Below, in pieces: positions 51,294 through 60,386 of a stretch of 64,000 nucleotides of DNA (positions are counted from its first letter, which is position 1; each line of letters starts with the position of its first letter). The DNA is from Elusimicrobiota bacterium. GTDB lineage: Bacteria > Elusimicrobiota > Elusimicrobia > UBA1565 > JACRDR01. Made by a program: the position numbers and the translations under genes. Under the pieces are notes generated by a model that saw only the letters and a program-made list of their open reading frames with translations, made no database searches and was not told the origin of the DNA. The stretch is taken from positions 62,001 through 126,000 of the forward strand of contig JACQBA010000005.1 of the NCBI GenBank assembly GCA_016194745.1, in the 5' to 3' direction.

Positions 51294-53369
51294 ATGCCGA
51301 TCCTGACCCTGCTGCTCACGCTCGCGTTCATCCCCGCGTTCGCCGCGGAGGAGGATCCCTATCTGTGGCTCGAAGAGGTCGAATCTCCGAAGGCCATGGA
51401 ATGGGTGAAGGCGCGCAACGAGACGTCGCTCGGCGCCCTGACGGGCGACAAGCGCTACGCGGGGATCGAGGCCGACGTGCGGCGCATCCTCACCGCGAAG
51501 GACCGATTGCCGATGCCGGGCCTGCGCAACGGCTGGGTCTACAATTTCTGGCAGGACGCCGATCATGTGCGCGGGCTTTGGCGCAGGACGAGGCCCGACG
51601 AATACGCCAAACCCGAGCCGAAATGGGAGATCCTGCTCGACGTCGACAAGCTCAACGCCGTCGAAAAGCAGGACTGGGTCTGGCACGGTTCCCAGTGCCT
51701 CCCGCCCGCGTACACCGACTGCCTGATCAAGCTCTCGCACGGCGGCAAGGACGCCCAGATCGTGCGCGAGTTCGACGTGGAGCGCGGGACATGGATCGCC
51801 GGCGGCTTCGAGCTGCCGGAGGCCAAGTGCGACGTCGCGTGGATGGATCGCGACCGGATCTTCGTAGGCACCGACTTCGGGCCCGGCTCGCTCACCAAAT
51901 CCGGCTATCCGCGCCTCACGAAGCTCTGGACGCGCGGCCAGCCCCTTTCCTCGGCCAAGACCGTGATCGAAGGGCAGGTCGAGGACGTGTCCGTCTCCGC
52001 CTACAGCACGCTCAGGCCCGAGGGCAGCGTCTTGATCGCGCAGCGGCAGCTCACGTTCTTCACCTCGAAGCTCTCGGTGCTCGAGAACGATCTTTCGCTG
52101 ACGCCGCTCGCCTTTCCTGAGGACGCCAATTTCTACGGCGTGTACAAGGGCGACGCCCTCGCCGTCCTGCGATCGGCATGGAATACGGGCAAGCGGACGC
52201 TTCCGGCGGGAGCGCTCGTGGCTCTGCCGCTCGGCAGTCGCTGGTCGCCGAACCCGCAGGGCGCGGCCGAGCTGATCTACGCGCCGGACGCCCGCTCCTC
52301 CGTCAACGGCGCGGCGACCACCGCGAACCACCTCTACGTCAGCACCCTCCAGAACGTGCAGGGGAAGGTCTTCGAGGCGTCGAAGGCCGGGGGCGCGTGG
52401 AGGCTCGTACCCGTCGCTCTCCCGGGTCTCGGAAGCGCGTCGATCCAGACGTCGGACGACTACATGGACATGCTCTATCTGTCCTACGAGAGCTTCCTCG
52501 TCCCCGCCACCGTCTTCCGCCACGAAAGCGGCGGAACGCCGGCGCCCGTGCGCCGCATGCCCGCGCGTTTCGACGCGAAAGGGCTCGTCGCCAAGCAGTA
52601 CGAGGCGGTGAGCAAGGACGGGACCAAGGTCCCCTATTTCGTCGTGCATCGCGAGGGGATCAAGCTCGACGGCTCCCACCCGACGCTCCTTTACGGCTAC
52701 GGCGGCTTCGAGATCTCGATGGACCCGTTCTATCTCAACGACTATGGGAAGGTCTGGCTCGAGGCGGGCGGCGTGTACGCGATCGCCAATATCCGCGGCG
52801 GCGGGGAATTCGGGCCGAAATGGCACGAGGCGGCGCTCAAGGAGAACCGCCAACGCGCCTACGACGACTTCATCGGCGTCGCGGAGGATTTGATCAAGCG
52901 CAAGGTCTCCTCGCCGCGGCGGCTCGGCATCATGGGCGGGAGCAACGGCGGTCTCTTGGTCGGCGCGACGTTCGTGCAGCGCCCCGAGCTGTTCCGCGGC
53001 GTGGTCTGCCAGGTCCCGCTCCTCGACATGCTGCGCTACACGAAGATCGCGGCCGGCCCGAGCTGGGTGGCGGAGTACGGTGACCCCGCGGACCCCAAGA
53101 TGGCGGAGAGCATCCGAAAGTACTCTCCGTACCAGAACGTAAAGAAAGGGACCGCGTATCCGGAGATATTCCTGCTCACGTCGACCAAGGACGACCGCGT
53201 AGGGCCCGTGCACGCGCGCAAGATGGCGGCGCGCCTCGAGGAGCTCGGGCACAAGACCTGGTATTGGGAGAACATCGAGGGCGGACACGGCGCCGCCGCC
53301 GACCTCGAGGAGCGGGTCAAGATGCACTCGCTCGAGTTCACGTACCTCTTCCAGCGGCTGGTCGACTGA
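51294..53369 (+). CDS. Secreted prolyl oligopeptidase family (S9A) peptidase
   Basis: The 691-residue serine peptidase has a signal peptide (MPILTLLLTLAFIPAFA), a beta-propeller (about 70-420) and a C-terminal alpha/beta-hydrolase domain. Motifs: the N-terminal DPYLWLEEVESPKAMEWV, YGYGGFEISM, NIRGGGEFGPKWHEA, nucleophile Ser in MGGSNGGLL (about 551), Asp in TSTKDDRVGP (about 633) and His in EGGHGAAAD (about 665). It cleaves short proline-containing peptides in the periplasm. ATG 51294 was chosen because GGAGG lies just upstream; ATG 51276 would extend the signal by six residues. uppP starts 4 nt later. Confidence 0.92.
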   Translation: MPILTLLLTLAFIPAFAAEEDPYLWLEEVESPKAMEWVKARNETSLGALTGDKRYAGIEADVRRILTAKDRLPMPGLRNGWVYNFWQDADHVRGLWRRTRPDEYAKPEPKWEILLDVDKLNAVEKQDWVWHGSQCLPPAYTDCLIKLSHGGKDAQIVREFDVERGTWIAGGFELPEAKCDVAWMDRDRIFVGTDFGPGSLTKSGYPRLTKLWTRGQPLSSAKTVIEGQVEDVSVSAYSTLRPEGSVLIAQRQLTFFTSKLSVLENDLSLTPLAFPEDANFYGVYKGDALAVLRSAWNTGKRTLPAGALVALPLGSRWSPNPQGAAELIYAPDARSSVNGAATTANHLYVSTLQNVQGKVFEASKAGGAWRLVPVALPGLGSASIQTSDDYMDMLYLSYESFLVPATVFRHESGGTPAPVRRMPARFDAKGLVAKQYEAVSKDGTKVPYFVVHREGIKLDGSHPTLLYGYGGFEISMDPFYLNDYGKVWLEAGGVYAIANIRGGGEFGPKWHEAALKENRQRAYDDFIGVAEDLIKRKVSSPRRLGIMGGSNGGLLVGATFVQRPELFRGVVCQVPLLDMLRYTKIAAGPSWVAEYGDPADPKMAESIRKYSPYQNVKKGTAYPEIFLLTSTKDDRVGPVHARKMAARLEELGHKTWYWENIEGGHGAAADLEERVKMHSLEFTYLFQRLVD

Positions 53370-53373
53370 GGCG

Positions 53374-54207
53374 ATGCGGATCTGGCAGATCGTCGTCCTG
53401 GCGGTGATCCAGGGGCTCGCGGAGCTCCTGCCCGTCTCCAGCTCGGCGCACGTCATCGTGGTCGAGAAGTTCATGGGGCTCGACCCATCGTCGCCGGCCA
53501 TGGTGTTCCTCCTCGTGATGCTGCACACGGGGACGACGGCGGCGGTCGTCGTCTATTTCCTGCCGCGGTGGCGCGCGCGGTTCACCGGGGATCGCGGCGC
53601 GGCGCGCTCCCTGCTCCTCTCGCTCTCGGCCGCGACCGCGGCGACGGGCGTGGTCGGATTCCCGCTCAAGCACGTGATCGAGAAGCGGCTCTTGGCCGGC
53701 GGAGAGATCGAGTCATTGTTCGCGAGCCTGCCGCTCATCGGCACGGCTCTCGGCGCGGCGGGCGTCCTCATCCTGGCGGCGGACTTCCTCGGCCGGCCGG
53801 CGGACGGCGGCGACGAGGTCTCACTTCCGTCGGCGCTCTGGATAGGCGCGGTGCAGGGCCTGTGCCTTCCGTTCCGCGGATTCTCCCGGTCCGGGGCGAC
53901 GATCTCGACGGCCCTCCTGCGCGGCGTGTCCAAGGCCCTCTCGGAGGACTTCAGCTTCGCGCTCTCGGTGATCCTGACGCCGCCCTTGATCGCGCGCTCG
54001 GGTCTCAAGCTCGTCAAGGCGTCCGCGACGATCGGCCCCGAGCTCTTCGTCCCCGGCCTTCTCGGGATGGTCTTCGCCTTCTTCGCGGGCCTTCTCGCCC
54101 TGCGCTGGCTGTCGAGCTGGCTCGAGAACGGGCGCTGGCGCTATTTCGGCTACTACTGCCTCGCGGCCGCCGCGGCCGTCCACGTCCTCGCGCGCGTTGG
54201 CCGCTAG
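53374..54207 (+). CDS. uppP: Undecaprenyl-diphosphatase (BacA/UppP)
   Basis: The 277-residue inner-membrane enzyme recycles undecaprenyl diphosphate to the monophosphate carrier used for peptidoglycan and other glycans. The family motif QGLAELLPVSSSAH (14-27) and the second motif, here FRGFSRSGATIS (about 168; usually PGxSRSGxT), are present, with about eight hydrophobic spans. It follows the peptidase gene by 4 nt. Its product would also serve the glycan-type genes at 43-47 kb. Confidence 0.92.
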   Translation: MRIWQIVVLAVIQGLAELLPVSSSAHVIVVEKFMGLDPSSPAMVFLLVMLHTGTTAAVVVYFLPRWRARFTGDRGAARSLLLSLSAATAATGVVGFPLKHVIEKRLLAGGEIESLFASLPLIGTALGAAGVLILAADFLGRPADGGDEVSLPSALWIGAVQGLCLPFRGFSRSGATISTALLRGVSKALSEDFSFALSVILTPPLIARSGLKLVKASATIGPELFVPGLLGMVFAFFAGLLALRWLSSWLENGRWRYFGYYCLAAAAAVHVLARVGR

Positions 54208-54259
54208 CGCCCGCCAGGCGCTTGCGGATTTCACACGGACGGCGCATACTAAGGAAGCC

Positions 54260-56275
54260 ATGCGCTGGAGAGGGGTCCTGCTCTGCCTGTTGGCCGCCGC
54301 GCCAGGACCGGTCCGGGGGGAAGACCCTCCCGAGGACCGCATCCCGGAACACGTCTCCCGATTGCGGAGCGGGACCTGGAACGAGCGCATGCACGCCGTC
54401 TACGCCCTGGGCGACATCGGGGCCCCCGCCGTCCCGGCGCTGCGTCTCGCGGCCGAGGACATCGACTGGCAGATCCGCCTCACGGCCGTCCACTGGCTCG
54501 GGCGCAACGGCCCGGCCGCGATCCCCGCGCTCGCGGGGGTCCTCATGGACGAGCCCTGCCGCCTCGTTCGGGTGACGGCGGTCCACTGGCTGGGCGCCAT
54601 CGGCGGTCCCGCCGCCTGGGTGCTGGAGGAGGGCTCCAAGGACGAGAGCGGCATGGTGCGGATCTACGGCCGATACTGGCTGAGGAGATATCGCAGGGAG
54701 GCGGAGCATACGGCCGTCCAAGAGATGCCCGAGCTCGTTCGCGCCGCCCGTGAGGACCTCCTTCAGTGCGTGTCGTCCAACGCGCCGGGCCTGCTGCATG
54801 GCTACAAGGTCGAGACGCTCGACGAGATGGCCGGGGAGCCGGACGCCTATGCGGCGGCGATGACCGCGTCGGCCGGCGAGATGCCGCCCGAGAAGAATTT
54901 CGTCTCCGACCAGGTCGTCGGCATGATCAAGGAGTTCGCCGTGACCATGGAAGCGCGGCAGAAGGCGCTCGACCGCCTCGCGCCCGATTACCTCGCGCCC
55001 GCGCCGCGGGAGCACTCGATGGAGCCCGACCGCATCGTCGGAAAGGACTGGGCGCCGTCCACGCTGCCCAAGGCGACGCTCGCCTATCTGAAGCGTTCGG
55101 AGGGCGAGCCGCCGAAGGCCAAGACGCTTCCCGCCAAAGAAGGGCCTCTCCTCGCGATGGCCCCGCGGCCCTCGGGCGCGCAAGCGTTTCCCGGGGCCGC
55201 CGCGATCCCGCGTCCCGCGCACGTCCCGCCGAACTTCGAAGCCCCCGCGCGCGCCGGCGCCGCGTCGCCTGTTCTCTCGCGGCCGCCCGCGCCTTCGGGC
55301 GAGGCGCTGCCGGAGGCGTCGCCGGGGCCGAGCCGAGGGGCGCCCGAGCCTCAGCCCGAGCGCGCGCCGTCTCTTCCGCTCCGCCCCGAGCCGACTCTCG
55401 AGCTTGCGGGATCGATCGACGGTCCGCAGCGAATCCTGGCGCCTACGGAGCTCAAGATCTCGCGCTCTCCGCCGCCTTCGCCGCCGCCGGAAGCCCCGAA
55501 GGAAAACGCGCCGAGGCCGGAGCCGACCGCGGCGGTGGCGCCCCGGATCGAGGGAGAAAAAGAAACGCTCGTCCCGCGCGCGCCGCTTCCGGCGCGCCCG
55601 GCTTCGGAGCAGGCCGGCCCGGAGACGGCGCGGGCGCCGCGGGCGTACGACGAGCCGCTCTTGATCGCCAGAGCTCCGACCGGAGACAGGGGAGCCTTGG
55701 CCGCCGTCGCCCCGCCGACGCGCGCGGGTCCGTCGCCGGCGCCTCCCCCGGAGACGGCGCCCGTGCCGCGTAAGGACCCGGCTCCCGCTCTCGAGGCCCG
55801 CGCGGATACCGGAGAGAGGACGGTCCTCGCCGCGGCCCCTCCGATCCCCAAGCCTTCCAGCGCTATCGCTCCCGCCGAGCTGAGGCTGGAGAAAGGCGGA
55901 AAGACGAAGATCATCTACGAGGCGCTCGTGGATCTCATCGCCGCGCTCGACTCGCCCGACGCCAAGCAGCGCGCGCTCGCGACCTACGAACTCGGAGCGA
56001 TGGGGCGCAAGGCGGAGCCCGCGCTGCAGGGCCTCGTCAAGCTGCTGCGCAAGGACAAGGATCGCAAGGTGCGCGCCGGCGCCGCGCTCGCGCTGGGAAA
56101 CATCGGCGTGAACCGGACCGAAGTGGTGGACGCGCTGGCCCGCGCCCTGGACGACCGCGACGCCGACGTCGAGTACAGCGCGGCGGAGGCCTTGGGCCGC
56201 ATCCGGTCGCAGGACGCGCGGTCCGTCTTCCAAAAGCACGAGAGGCAGTCGGCCGACCGCCTGCTGACCCGCTAG
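54260..56275 (+). CDS. Exported HEAT-repeat protein with a proline-rich centre
   Basis: The 671-residue protein has a signal peptide (MRWRGVLLCLLAAAPGPVRG), an N-terminal HEAT array (about 25-150; MHAVYALGDIGAPAVPALRLA, TAVHWLGRNGPAAIPALAG), a mixed region (about 150-260), a Pro/Ala/Arg-rich and probably disordered centre (about 270-545), and a C-terminal HEAT array (about 555-665; ALATYELGAMGRKAEPALQGLVKLL, RAGAALALGNIG). Such arrays bind other proteins. The function is unknown. AAGGAAG lies just before the ATG, and CATACT 9 nt before it is a possible -10. It converges on the purine permease. Confidence 0.72.
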   Translation: MRWRGVLLCLLAAAPGPVRGEDPPEDRIPEHVSRLRSGTWNERMHAVYALGDIGAPAVPALRLAAEDIDWQIRLTAVHWLGRNGPAAIPALAGVLMDEPCRLVRVTAVHWLGAIGGPAAWVLEEGSKDESGMVRIYGRYWLRRYRREAEHTAVQEMPELVRAAREDLLQCVSSNAPGLLHGYKVETLDEMAGEPDAYAAAMTASAGEMPPEKNFVSDQVVGMIKEFAVTMEARQKALDRLAPDYLAPAPREHSMEPDRIVGKDWAPSTLPKATLAYLKRSEGEPPKAKTLPAKEGPLLAMAPRPSGAQAFPGAAAIPRPAHVPPNFEAPARAGAASPVLSRPPAPSGEALPEASPGPSRGAPEPQPERAPSLPLRPEPTLELAGSIDGPQRILAPTELKISRSPPPSPPPEAPKENAPRPEPTAAVAPRIEGEKETLVPRAPLPARPASEQAGPETARAPRAYDEPLLIARAPTGDRGALAAVAPPTRAGPSPAPPPETAPVPRKDPAPALEARADTGERTVLAAAPPIPKPSSAIAPAELRLEKGGKTKIIYEALVDLIAALDSPDAKQRALATYELGAMGRKAEPALQGLVKLLRKDKDRKVRAGAALALGNIGVNRTEVVDALARALDDRDADVEYSAAEALGRIRSQDARSVFQKHERQSADRLLTR

Positions 56276-56279
56276 AGTC

Positions 56280-57566
56280 CTACCGGTGCTGAAGGGCGAG
56301 CAGCGCGATCGAGACCGCGGCGAGGCCGTACATCATCGGCGGCACTTCCCGGCGCCGGCCGGCGAGGAGATAGAGCGCGGCGTGCGAGATGAATCCCCAC
56401 AGGATGCCCTGCGTGATGGAGAACGTGAGCGGTATGAGGACGACCGTTAAGAAGGCCGGCACCGCGTCCTCCAAGTTCGCGGTCGGCAGGCGCGGCACGC
56501 TTCGGAACATGAAGGCGCCGACCAGCACGAGGACGGGCGCCGTCGCGTAGGCGGGCACGGCGCCGGCGAGAGGCGCTAGAAACAGGCACGGCAGGAAGCA
56601 GAAGGCCGCGACGACCGCGGTCATCCCCGTGCGGCCGCCCATCTCGATCCCGGCCGAACTCTCGATGTAGGCCGTTCCTGCGGAAGAGCCGAAAAGGCCG
56701 GCGCCCAAGGTCGCGAAGGCGTCGACGATCAAGCCCTCGCGCAGGCGGCGGGGATTGCCATCCTTGTCGAGAAGACCGGCCGCTTCGGACACGCCGATGA
56801 ACGTCGAGATCGAGTCGAAGAGGTCGGTGAAGAACAGCGCTAGGATGGTCGGCAACAGCGCCGGCGCCAGCGCGGCCATCGGGTCGAGCCGCAGCAGCAC
56901 GCTCGAGAAATCGGGCCGGCTGAACCAGCGGTCCGGCGCCTTGACGAGGCCGAACGCCCAGCCGCACGCGGTCGCGGCGAGGATGCCCGCGAGGAACGCG
57001 AAGGGGCTCTTGCGGTGGAGGAGCCAGAGCGTCACCGCGAATCCGAGGAGGAAGAGCCCTGCCTCGGGGCCCAGCCGCCCGAGCTTCACCAGAGTCACCG
57101 GGTCTCCCGTGACGATGCCGGCGTTCTTGAGGCCGATGAAGGTCAAGAACAAGCCGATGCCTACGGCCGCGGCGGAGCGCAGATGCGCGGGGATCGCGCG
57201 CGCGATCGATTCCCGCAGCGGCGTCACGGAGACGAGGACGAAAACGACGCCCGACCAAAAGACCATGCCGAGCGCGGTCTGCCACGGCACGCCCCCGCCG
57301 AGGATGATCGAGAACGTGAAGAAGGCATTGATTCCCATGCCGGGCGCGACCGCGAAGGGCAGGTCCGCGTAGACGCCCATGAGCAAGGTCATCAGGAAGC
57401 ACACGAGCACCGTCGCCGTCAGCGCGCCGCTGAAGGGGATGCCCGTGCCGGGCGTCGACAAGATGGCGGGGTTCACGACCACGATGTACGCCATCGTGAA
57501 GAACGTGGTGATTCCGGCGAGCGTCTCGATGCGCCAGTCGGACGACAGCGGCCCCGTCTTGCCCAT
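56280..57566 (-). CDS. Purine permease of the AzgA-like NCS2 family
   Basis: The 428-residue inner-membrane transporter has about 12-14 helices. The N-terminal EXXAGITTFFTMAYIVVVNPAIL-type region, the VAPGMGINAFFTFSI segment, TDLFDSISTFIGVSEAAGL and SSAGTAYIESSAGIEMGGRTGMTAVV are diagnostic of AzgA/PbuG-type guanine-hypoxanthine-adenine transporters rather than UraA or xanthine/uric acid permeases. It can feed the purine-degradation enzymes in this window. CATAAT (57580-57575) preceded by TTG ends 8 nt before the ATG. Confidence 0.9.
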   Translation of the reverse strand: MGKTGPLSSDWRIETLAGITTFFTMAYIVVVNPAILSTPGTGIPFSGALTATVLVCFLMTLLMGVYADLPFAVAPGMGINAFFTFSIILGGGVPWQTALGMVFWSGVVFVLVSVTPLRESIARAIPAHLRSAAAVGIGLFLTFIGLKNAGIVTGDPVTLVKLGRLGPEAGLFLLGFAVTLWLLHRKSPFAFLAGILAATACGWAFGLVKAPDRWFSRPDFSSVLLRLDPMAALAPALLPTILALFFTDLFDSISTFIGVSEAAGLLDKDGNPRRLREGLIVDAFATLGAGLFGSSAGTAYIESSAGIEMGGRTGMTAVVAAFCFLPCLFLAPLAGAVPAYATAPVLVLVGAFMFRSVPRLPTANLEDAVPAFLTVVLIPLTFSITQGILWGFISHAALYLLAGRRREVPPMMYGLAAVSIALLALQHR

Positions 57567-57682
57567 GAGCGCGCATTATGCAAAACGCGTCCCCGGCGCG
57601 TCGAGAGCGCATTGCCCGAAGGTCCCGAAACAGTGGGGGGACTTAGGGCCTACGCGGATGTGGGTCCATCGGCACTTGGCTG

Positions 57683-57725
57683 ATAGGTCCTTTTGGACCA
57701 ACCTCGGAACGGGCGACGTTACAAC
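57683..57725 (+). promoter_or_regulatory. Putative regulatory site and -10 of the first htrA
   Basis: ATAGGTC (57683-57689) runs into the short hairpin GGTCC-TTTT-GGACC. About 30 nt downstream TACAAC (57720-57725) can serve as -10. The layout resembles the region upstream of the lytic transglycosylase at 13866-13934. Confidence 0.35.
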
Positions 57726-57737
57726 AGGGGAGGATGC

Positions 57738-58886
57738 ATGAGAACGAGCATCGCAGTGCTGCTGGCGGTATGGCTGATCCCGGGACCCGCATATTCACAG
57801 GCGTGGGAAGCCGGCATCAACCAGGCTATCCTTAATTTTCGCAACGACCGCTCCAACTTCCTCAGGTCTCACGTCATTCGGGCGCACCACGACAACCCGG
57901 CGATCCATGCCGAGGACGACGCCGTCGCGCACTTGGTAGAGGTCTCTCTGCCGGGCGTCGTGATGCTGGCGGTGCAGGCCAAGCCCCAGCCGCAGGCCCC
58001 GGCGCAGCCCGGGCAGGCGCCGAAGCCGGACGACGGCAAGCCGCGCTTCTCGGTCGGATCGGGCTTCATCGTCGCGTTGGACCAGGGCAAGCCTCTCATC
58101 GTGACCAACGCGCACGTCGTCAAGGACGCGGGGGCGGGCGGCACGGCGATCCTGCAGTTCGACGGCGGAGTCCGAAGCACGGGCGTCGTCCTCGACTACA
58201 ACATCAGCTATGATCTCGCGCTCGTGCGCTCCAACACGGAATGCCCGAGCTGCGCGGTGCTCAAGTTCGGCCTCGCGAAAGCGAAGCAGAACGGTCAGGA
58301 CATCGATGTGCCGAACGTTAAGGTCGGGCATCGCGTCATCGCGATCGGCGCGCCCTTCGGCCTGCCGCAGACCGTCACGCGCGGCATCGTCAGCGCGCTC
58401 AAGCGCAACCCCGGGCAAGGCTTGGTCGACGACTTCATTCAGACCGACGCCTCCATCAACCACGGCAATTCCGGCGGCCCCCTCTTCAACATGCGGGGCG
58501 AGGTGGTGGGCGTCAACAGCATGATCTTCAGCCCCACGGGCGGCTCGGTGGGAATCGGCTTCGCCATCCCGATCACGCAGGTACAGAAGATGATCGACCG
58601 CTGGCGCGCGACGGGCGTGGTCAGCTCTTCTCGCATCGGGGCCGAGGTGCAGGCCGGCCGCGGCGGCCTAGAGGTCGGCGACATCACGAAGGACTCCCCG
58701 GCGGAGAAGGCGGGCCTGCGCAAGGGCGACGTGATCGTGAAGATCAACGGGCAATCCGTTCCGACGACCCCGTATCTGTTCACGAAGACGATCGCCGATA
58801 TGGTCCCGAACACCAAGGTCGAGCTTCGGATTCGGCGCGCCTTGGGCGAAGTCACGATCACCGTAGTGCTGGAAGCCGTGCGCTAG
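57738..58886 (+). CDS. HtrA/DegP-type periplasmic serine protease (1)
   Basis: The 382-residue protein has a signal peptide (1 to about 20, ending AYS), a helical N-terminal region, a trypsin-like domain with the triad His in TNAHVV (about 131), Asp in SYDLALV (about 162) and Ser in HGNSGGPL (about 241), and one PDZ domain (about 290-380; SPAEKAGLRKGDVIVKINGQ). It degrades or refolds damaged envelope proteins. A CPSC pair follows the catalytic Asp by about ten residues and is matched in the next gene. GGGGAGG precedes the ATG, and a terminator follows at 58932. Confidence 0.92.
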   Translation: MRTSIAVLLAVWLIPGPAYSQAWEAGINQAILNFRNDRSNFLRSHVIRAHHDNPAIHAEDDAVAHLVEVSLPGVVMLAVQAKPQPQAPAQPGQAPKPDDGKPRFSVGSGFIVALDQGKPLIVTNAHVVKDAGAGGTAILQFDGGVRSTGVVLDYNISYDLALVRSNTECPSCAVLKFGLAKAKQNGQDIDVPNVKVGHRVIAIGAPFGLPQTVTRGIVSALKRNPGQGLVDDFIQTDASINHGNSGGPLFNMRGEVVGVNSMIFSPTGGSVGIGFAIPITQVQKMIDRWRATGVVSSSRIGAEVQAGRGGLEVGDITKDSPAEKAGLRKGDVIVKINGQSVPTTPYLFTKTIADMVPNTKVELRIRRALGEVTITVVLEAVR

Positions 58887-58931
58887 CGGCCTCCCACGCT
58901 CCCGCCACCCCCGGGAGCGCGATTGGAATAC

Positions 58932-58959
58932 ACAGGGCCCGGCGTGAGCCGGGCCCTGT
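58932..58959 (+). terminator. Intrinsic terminator hairpin
   Basis: A perfect 12-bp stem (ACAGGGCCCGGC with its complement) closes a GTGA loop 45 nt after the first htrA gene. The following bases are CTGTGT, only partly T-rich. Confidence 0.7.
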
Positions 58960-59115
58960 CTGTGTACGCGTTTGAGAAGGCAGGTCCAAGGTCCCAGGCG
59001 GACCCGGTATCGAGCGACCCCATTTTTTGGGCCGTAAGCCTCTGGAGCCTTGCCGTGCCAAGGCGTATTCTCTCCCTTAAGAAGGGTGAATGTGGATGCG
59101 CGGGGAGCAACTACC

Positions 59116-60360
59116 ATGAAGAGAGTGATCGGCGGACTGCTTGCGGCGCTGCTGGTGCCGAATTTTGGTTCCGCTGCGACGTTCGAGGCCGTGGCCGGGA
59201 GCGCCTTCGCCGAGTTCCGGCAGATGCAGCGTCCCCTCGTCCACAGGATCTCGGCGGGCCAAGACGATATCATCCAGCGGCTCAATCGGGCCAAAGCCGA
59301 GGCGATCGCCTTCGCCGATCCCGGCGTCGTCCGCATCGAGGTCCCCGTGCTCCGGAGGCCGGAAGGCTCTGGGAGCCCCGCCCAGCAGCGTCAGCAGCAG
59401 CTCAATCAGTTCATGGAGTACTTGATGGGCAAGTTCGGGGAAGAGTATCTGAAGAACAACCCCGGGCGGCAGCTTCCTAATTTCAGTCCGGATTCCGGCC
59501 AGCCGCGCGGCATGGGGCGGAGCACCGGCTCGGGCGTCATCATCGGCAGAGAAGCGGACGGCTCGTTGCTGATCGCCACGAACGCGCACGTCGTCGAGCT
59601 CAACGAGGTGGGCGGCGAGGTCGAGATCACGACGTTCGATATGGAGTCGAGATCCGGCAAGATCCTGGGCTACAACAAGTCGGTGGACTTGGCCTTGGTC
59701 AAGATGAACGAGCCTTGCACCGGCTGCCGCGTGCTGGAGCTGGCCGACGCATCGGAAGACCTGCAGGTGGGCTATCTGGTCTTCGCGATGGGCGCGCCCT
59801 TCGGTTTCGCAAAAACGACGACCTCCGGCATGATCAGCATGCTCAAGCGTACTTCCATCCCCGGAGGTCCGCCCGCGGTCCAGAACTACATCCAGACCGA
59901 CGCGCCGATCAACCGCGGCAACTCGGGGGGGCCTCTCATCAACGCGGCCACGCGCAAGGTCGTCGGCATCAACACGGCGATCTTCAGCCCGAGCGGCGGC
60001 AGCGTGGGCATCGCCTTCACCGTGCCGTCGGCGCACGTGACGGAGCTCGTCGAGCGCTACCGCACGCGGGGCGTGATCTCCGCTTCCCGCCTCGGCGCGG
60101 AGATCGGGTTCAATCCGGTCCGCCGCGAGATCGTCCTGGGGAGGATCCTGCCGGAAAGCGCGGCCAAGGACGCGCAGCTCCTGCCGGGCGACGTCGTGCT
60201 GAAGGTCATCGTCGGCGGCAATACGCTCGGCAACTTCGCCTCCGTCCAGGATTTCACGAAGATGATCGCGGACATGACGCCGAACGAGCAGATCACGTTT
60301 CGAATCCGCCGCGGCAACCAGATCAGGGACGTCGCGGTCACTCTTAAAGAATTCAAATAA
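59116..60360 (+). CDS. HtrA/DegP-type periplasmic serine protease (2)
   Basis: The 414-residue paralogue of the preceding protease has a signal peptide (1 to about 22), a longer N-terminal region with a Gln-rich stretch (about 75-125), the triad His in TNAHVV (about 157), Asp in SVDLALV (about 195) and Ser in RGNSGGPL (about 272), and one PDZ domain (about 320-412; DAQLLPGDVVLKVIVGG). The PCTGC pair just after the Asp mirrors the CPSC of the first copy. Its PDZ domain is less canonical (VGGNTLGNFASV). A tandem duplication that has since diverged is likely. Confidence 0.9.
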   Translation: MKRVIGGLLAALLVPNFGSAATFEAVAGSAFAEFRQMQRPLVHRISAGQDDIIQRLNRAKAEAIAFADPGVVRIEVPVLRRPEGSGSPAQQRQQQLNQFMEYLMGKFGEEYLKNNPGRQLPNFSPDSGQPRGMGRSTGSGVIIGREADGSLLIATNAHVVELNEVGGEVEITTFDMESRSGKILGYNKSVDLALVKMNEPCTGCRVLELADASEDLQVGYLVFAMGAPFGFAKTTTSGMISMLKRTSIPGGPPAVQNYIQTDAPINRGNSGGPLINAATRKVVGINTAIFSPSGGSVGIAFTVPSAHVTELVERYRTRGVISASRLGAEIGFNPVRREIVLGRILPESAAKDAQLLPGDVVLKVIVGGNTLGNFASVQDFTKMIADMTPNEQITFRIRRGNQIRDVAVTLKEFK

Positions 60361-60373
60361 GCCGTCGAAGTTC

Positions 60374-60379
60374 TATAAT
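60374..60379 (+). promoter_or_regulatory. -10 box of leaderless promoter before the lepB operon
   Basis: TATAAT ends 7 nt before ATG 60387, with no Shine-Dalgarno site. Transcription should start at the A of the ATG. Confidence 0.6.
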
Positions 60380-60386
60380 CGTCCCC

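Noticed and set aside
51207..53528. Minus-strand frame opposite the prolyl oligopeptidase
   Set aside because: The plus strand shows a complete S9A catalytic triad and signal peptide; the antisense frame has no motif.
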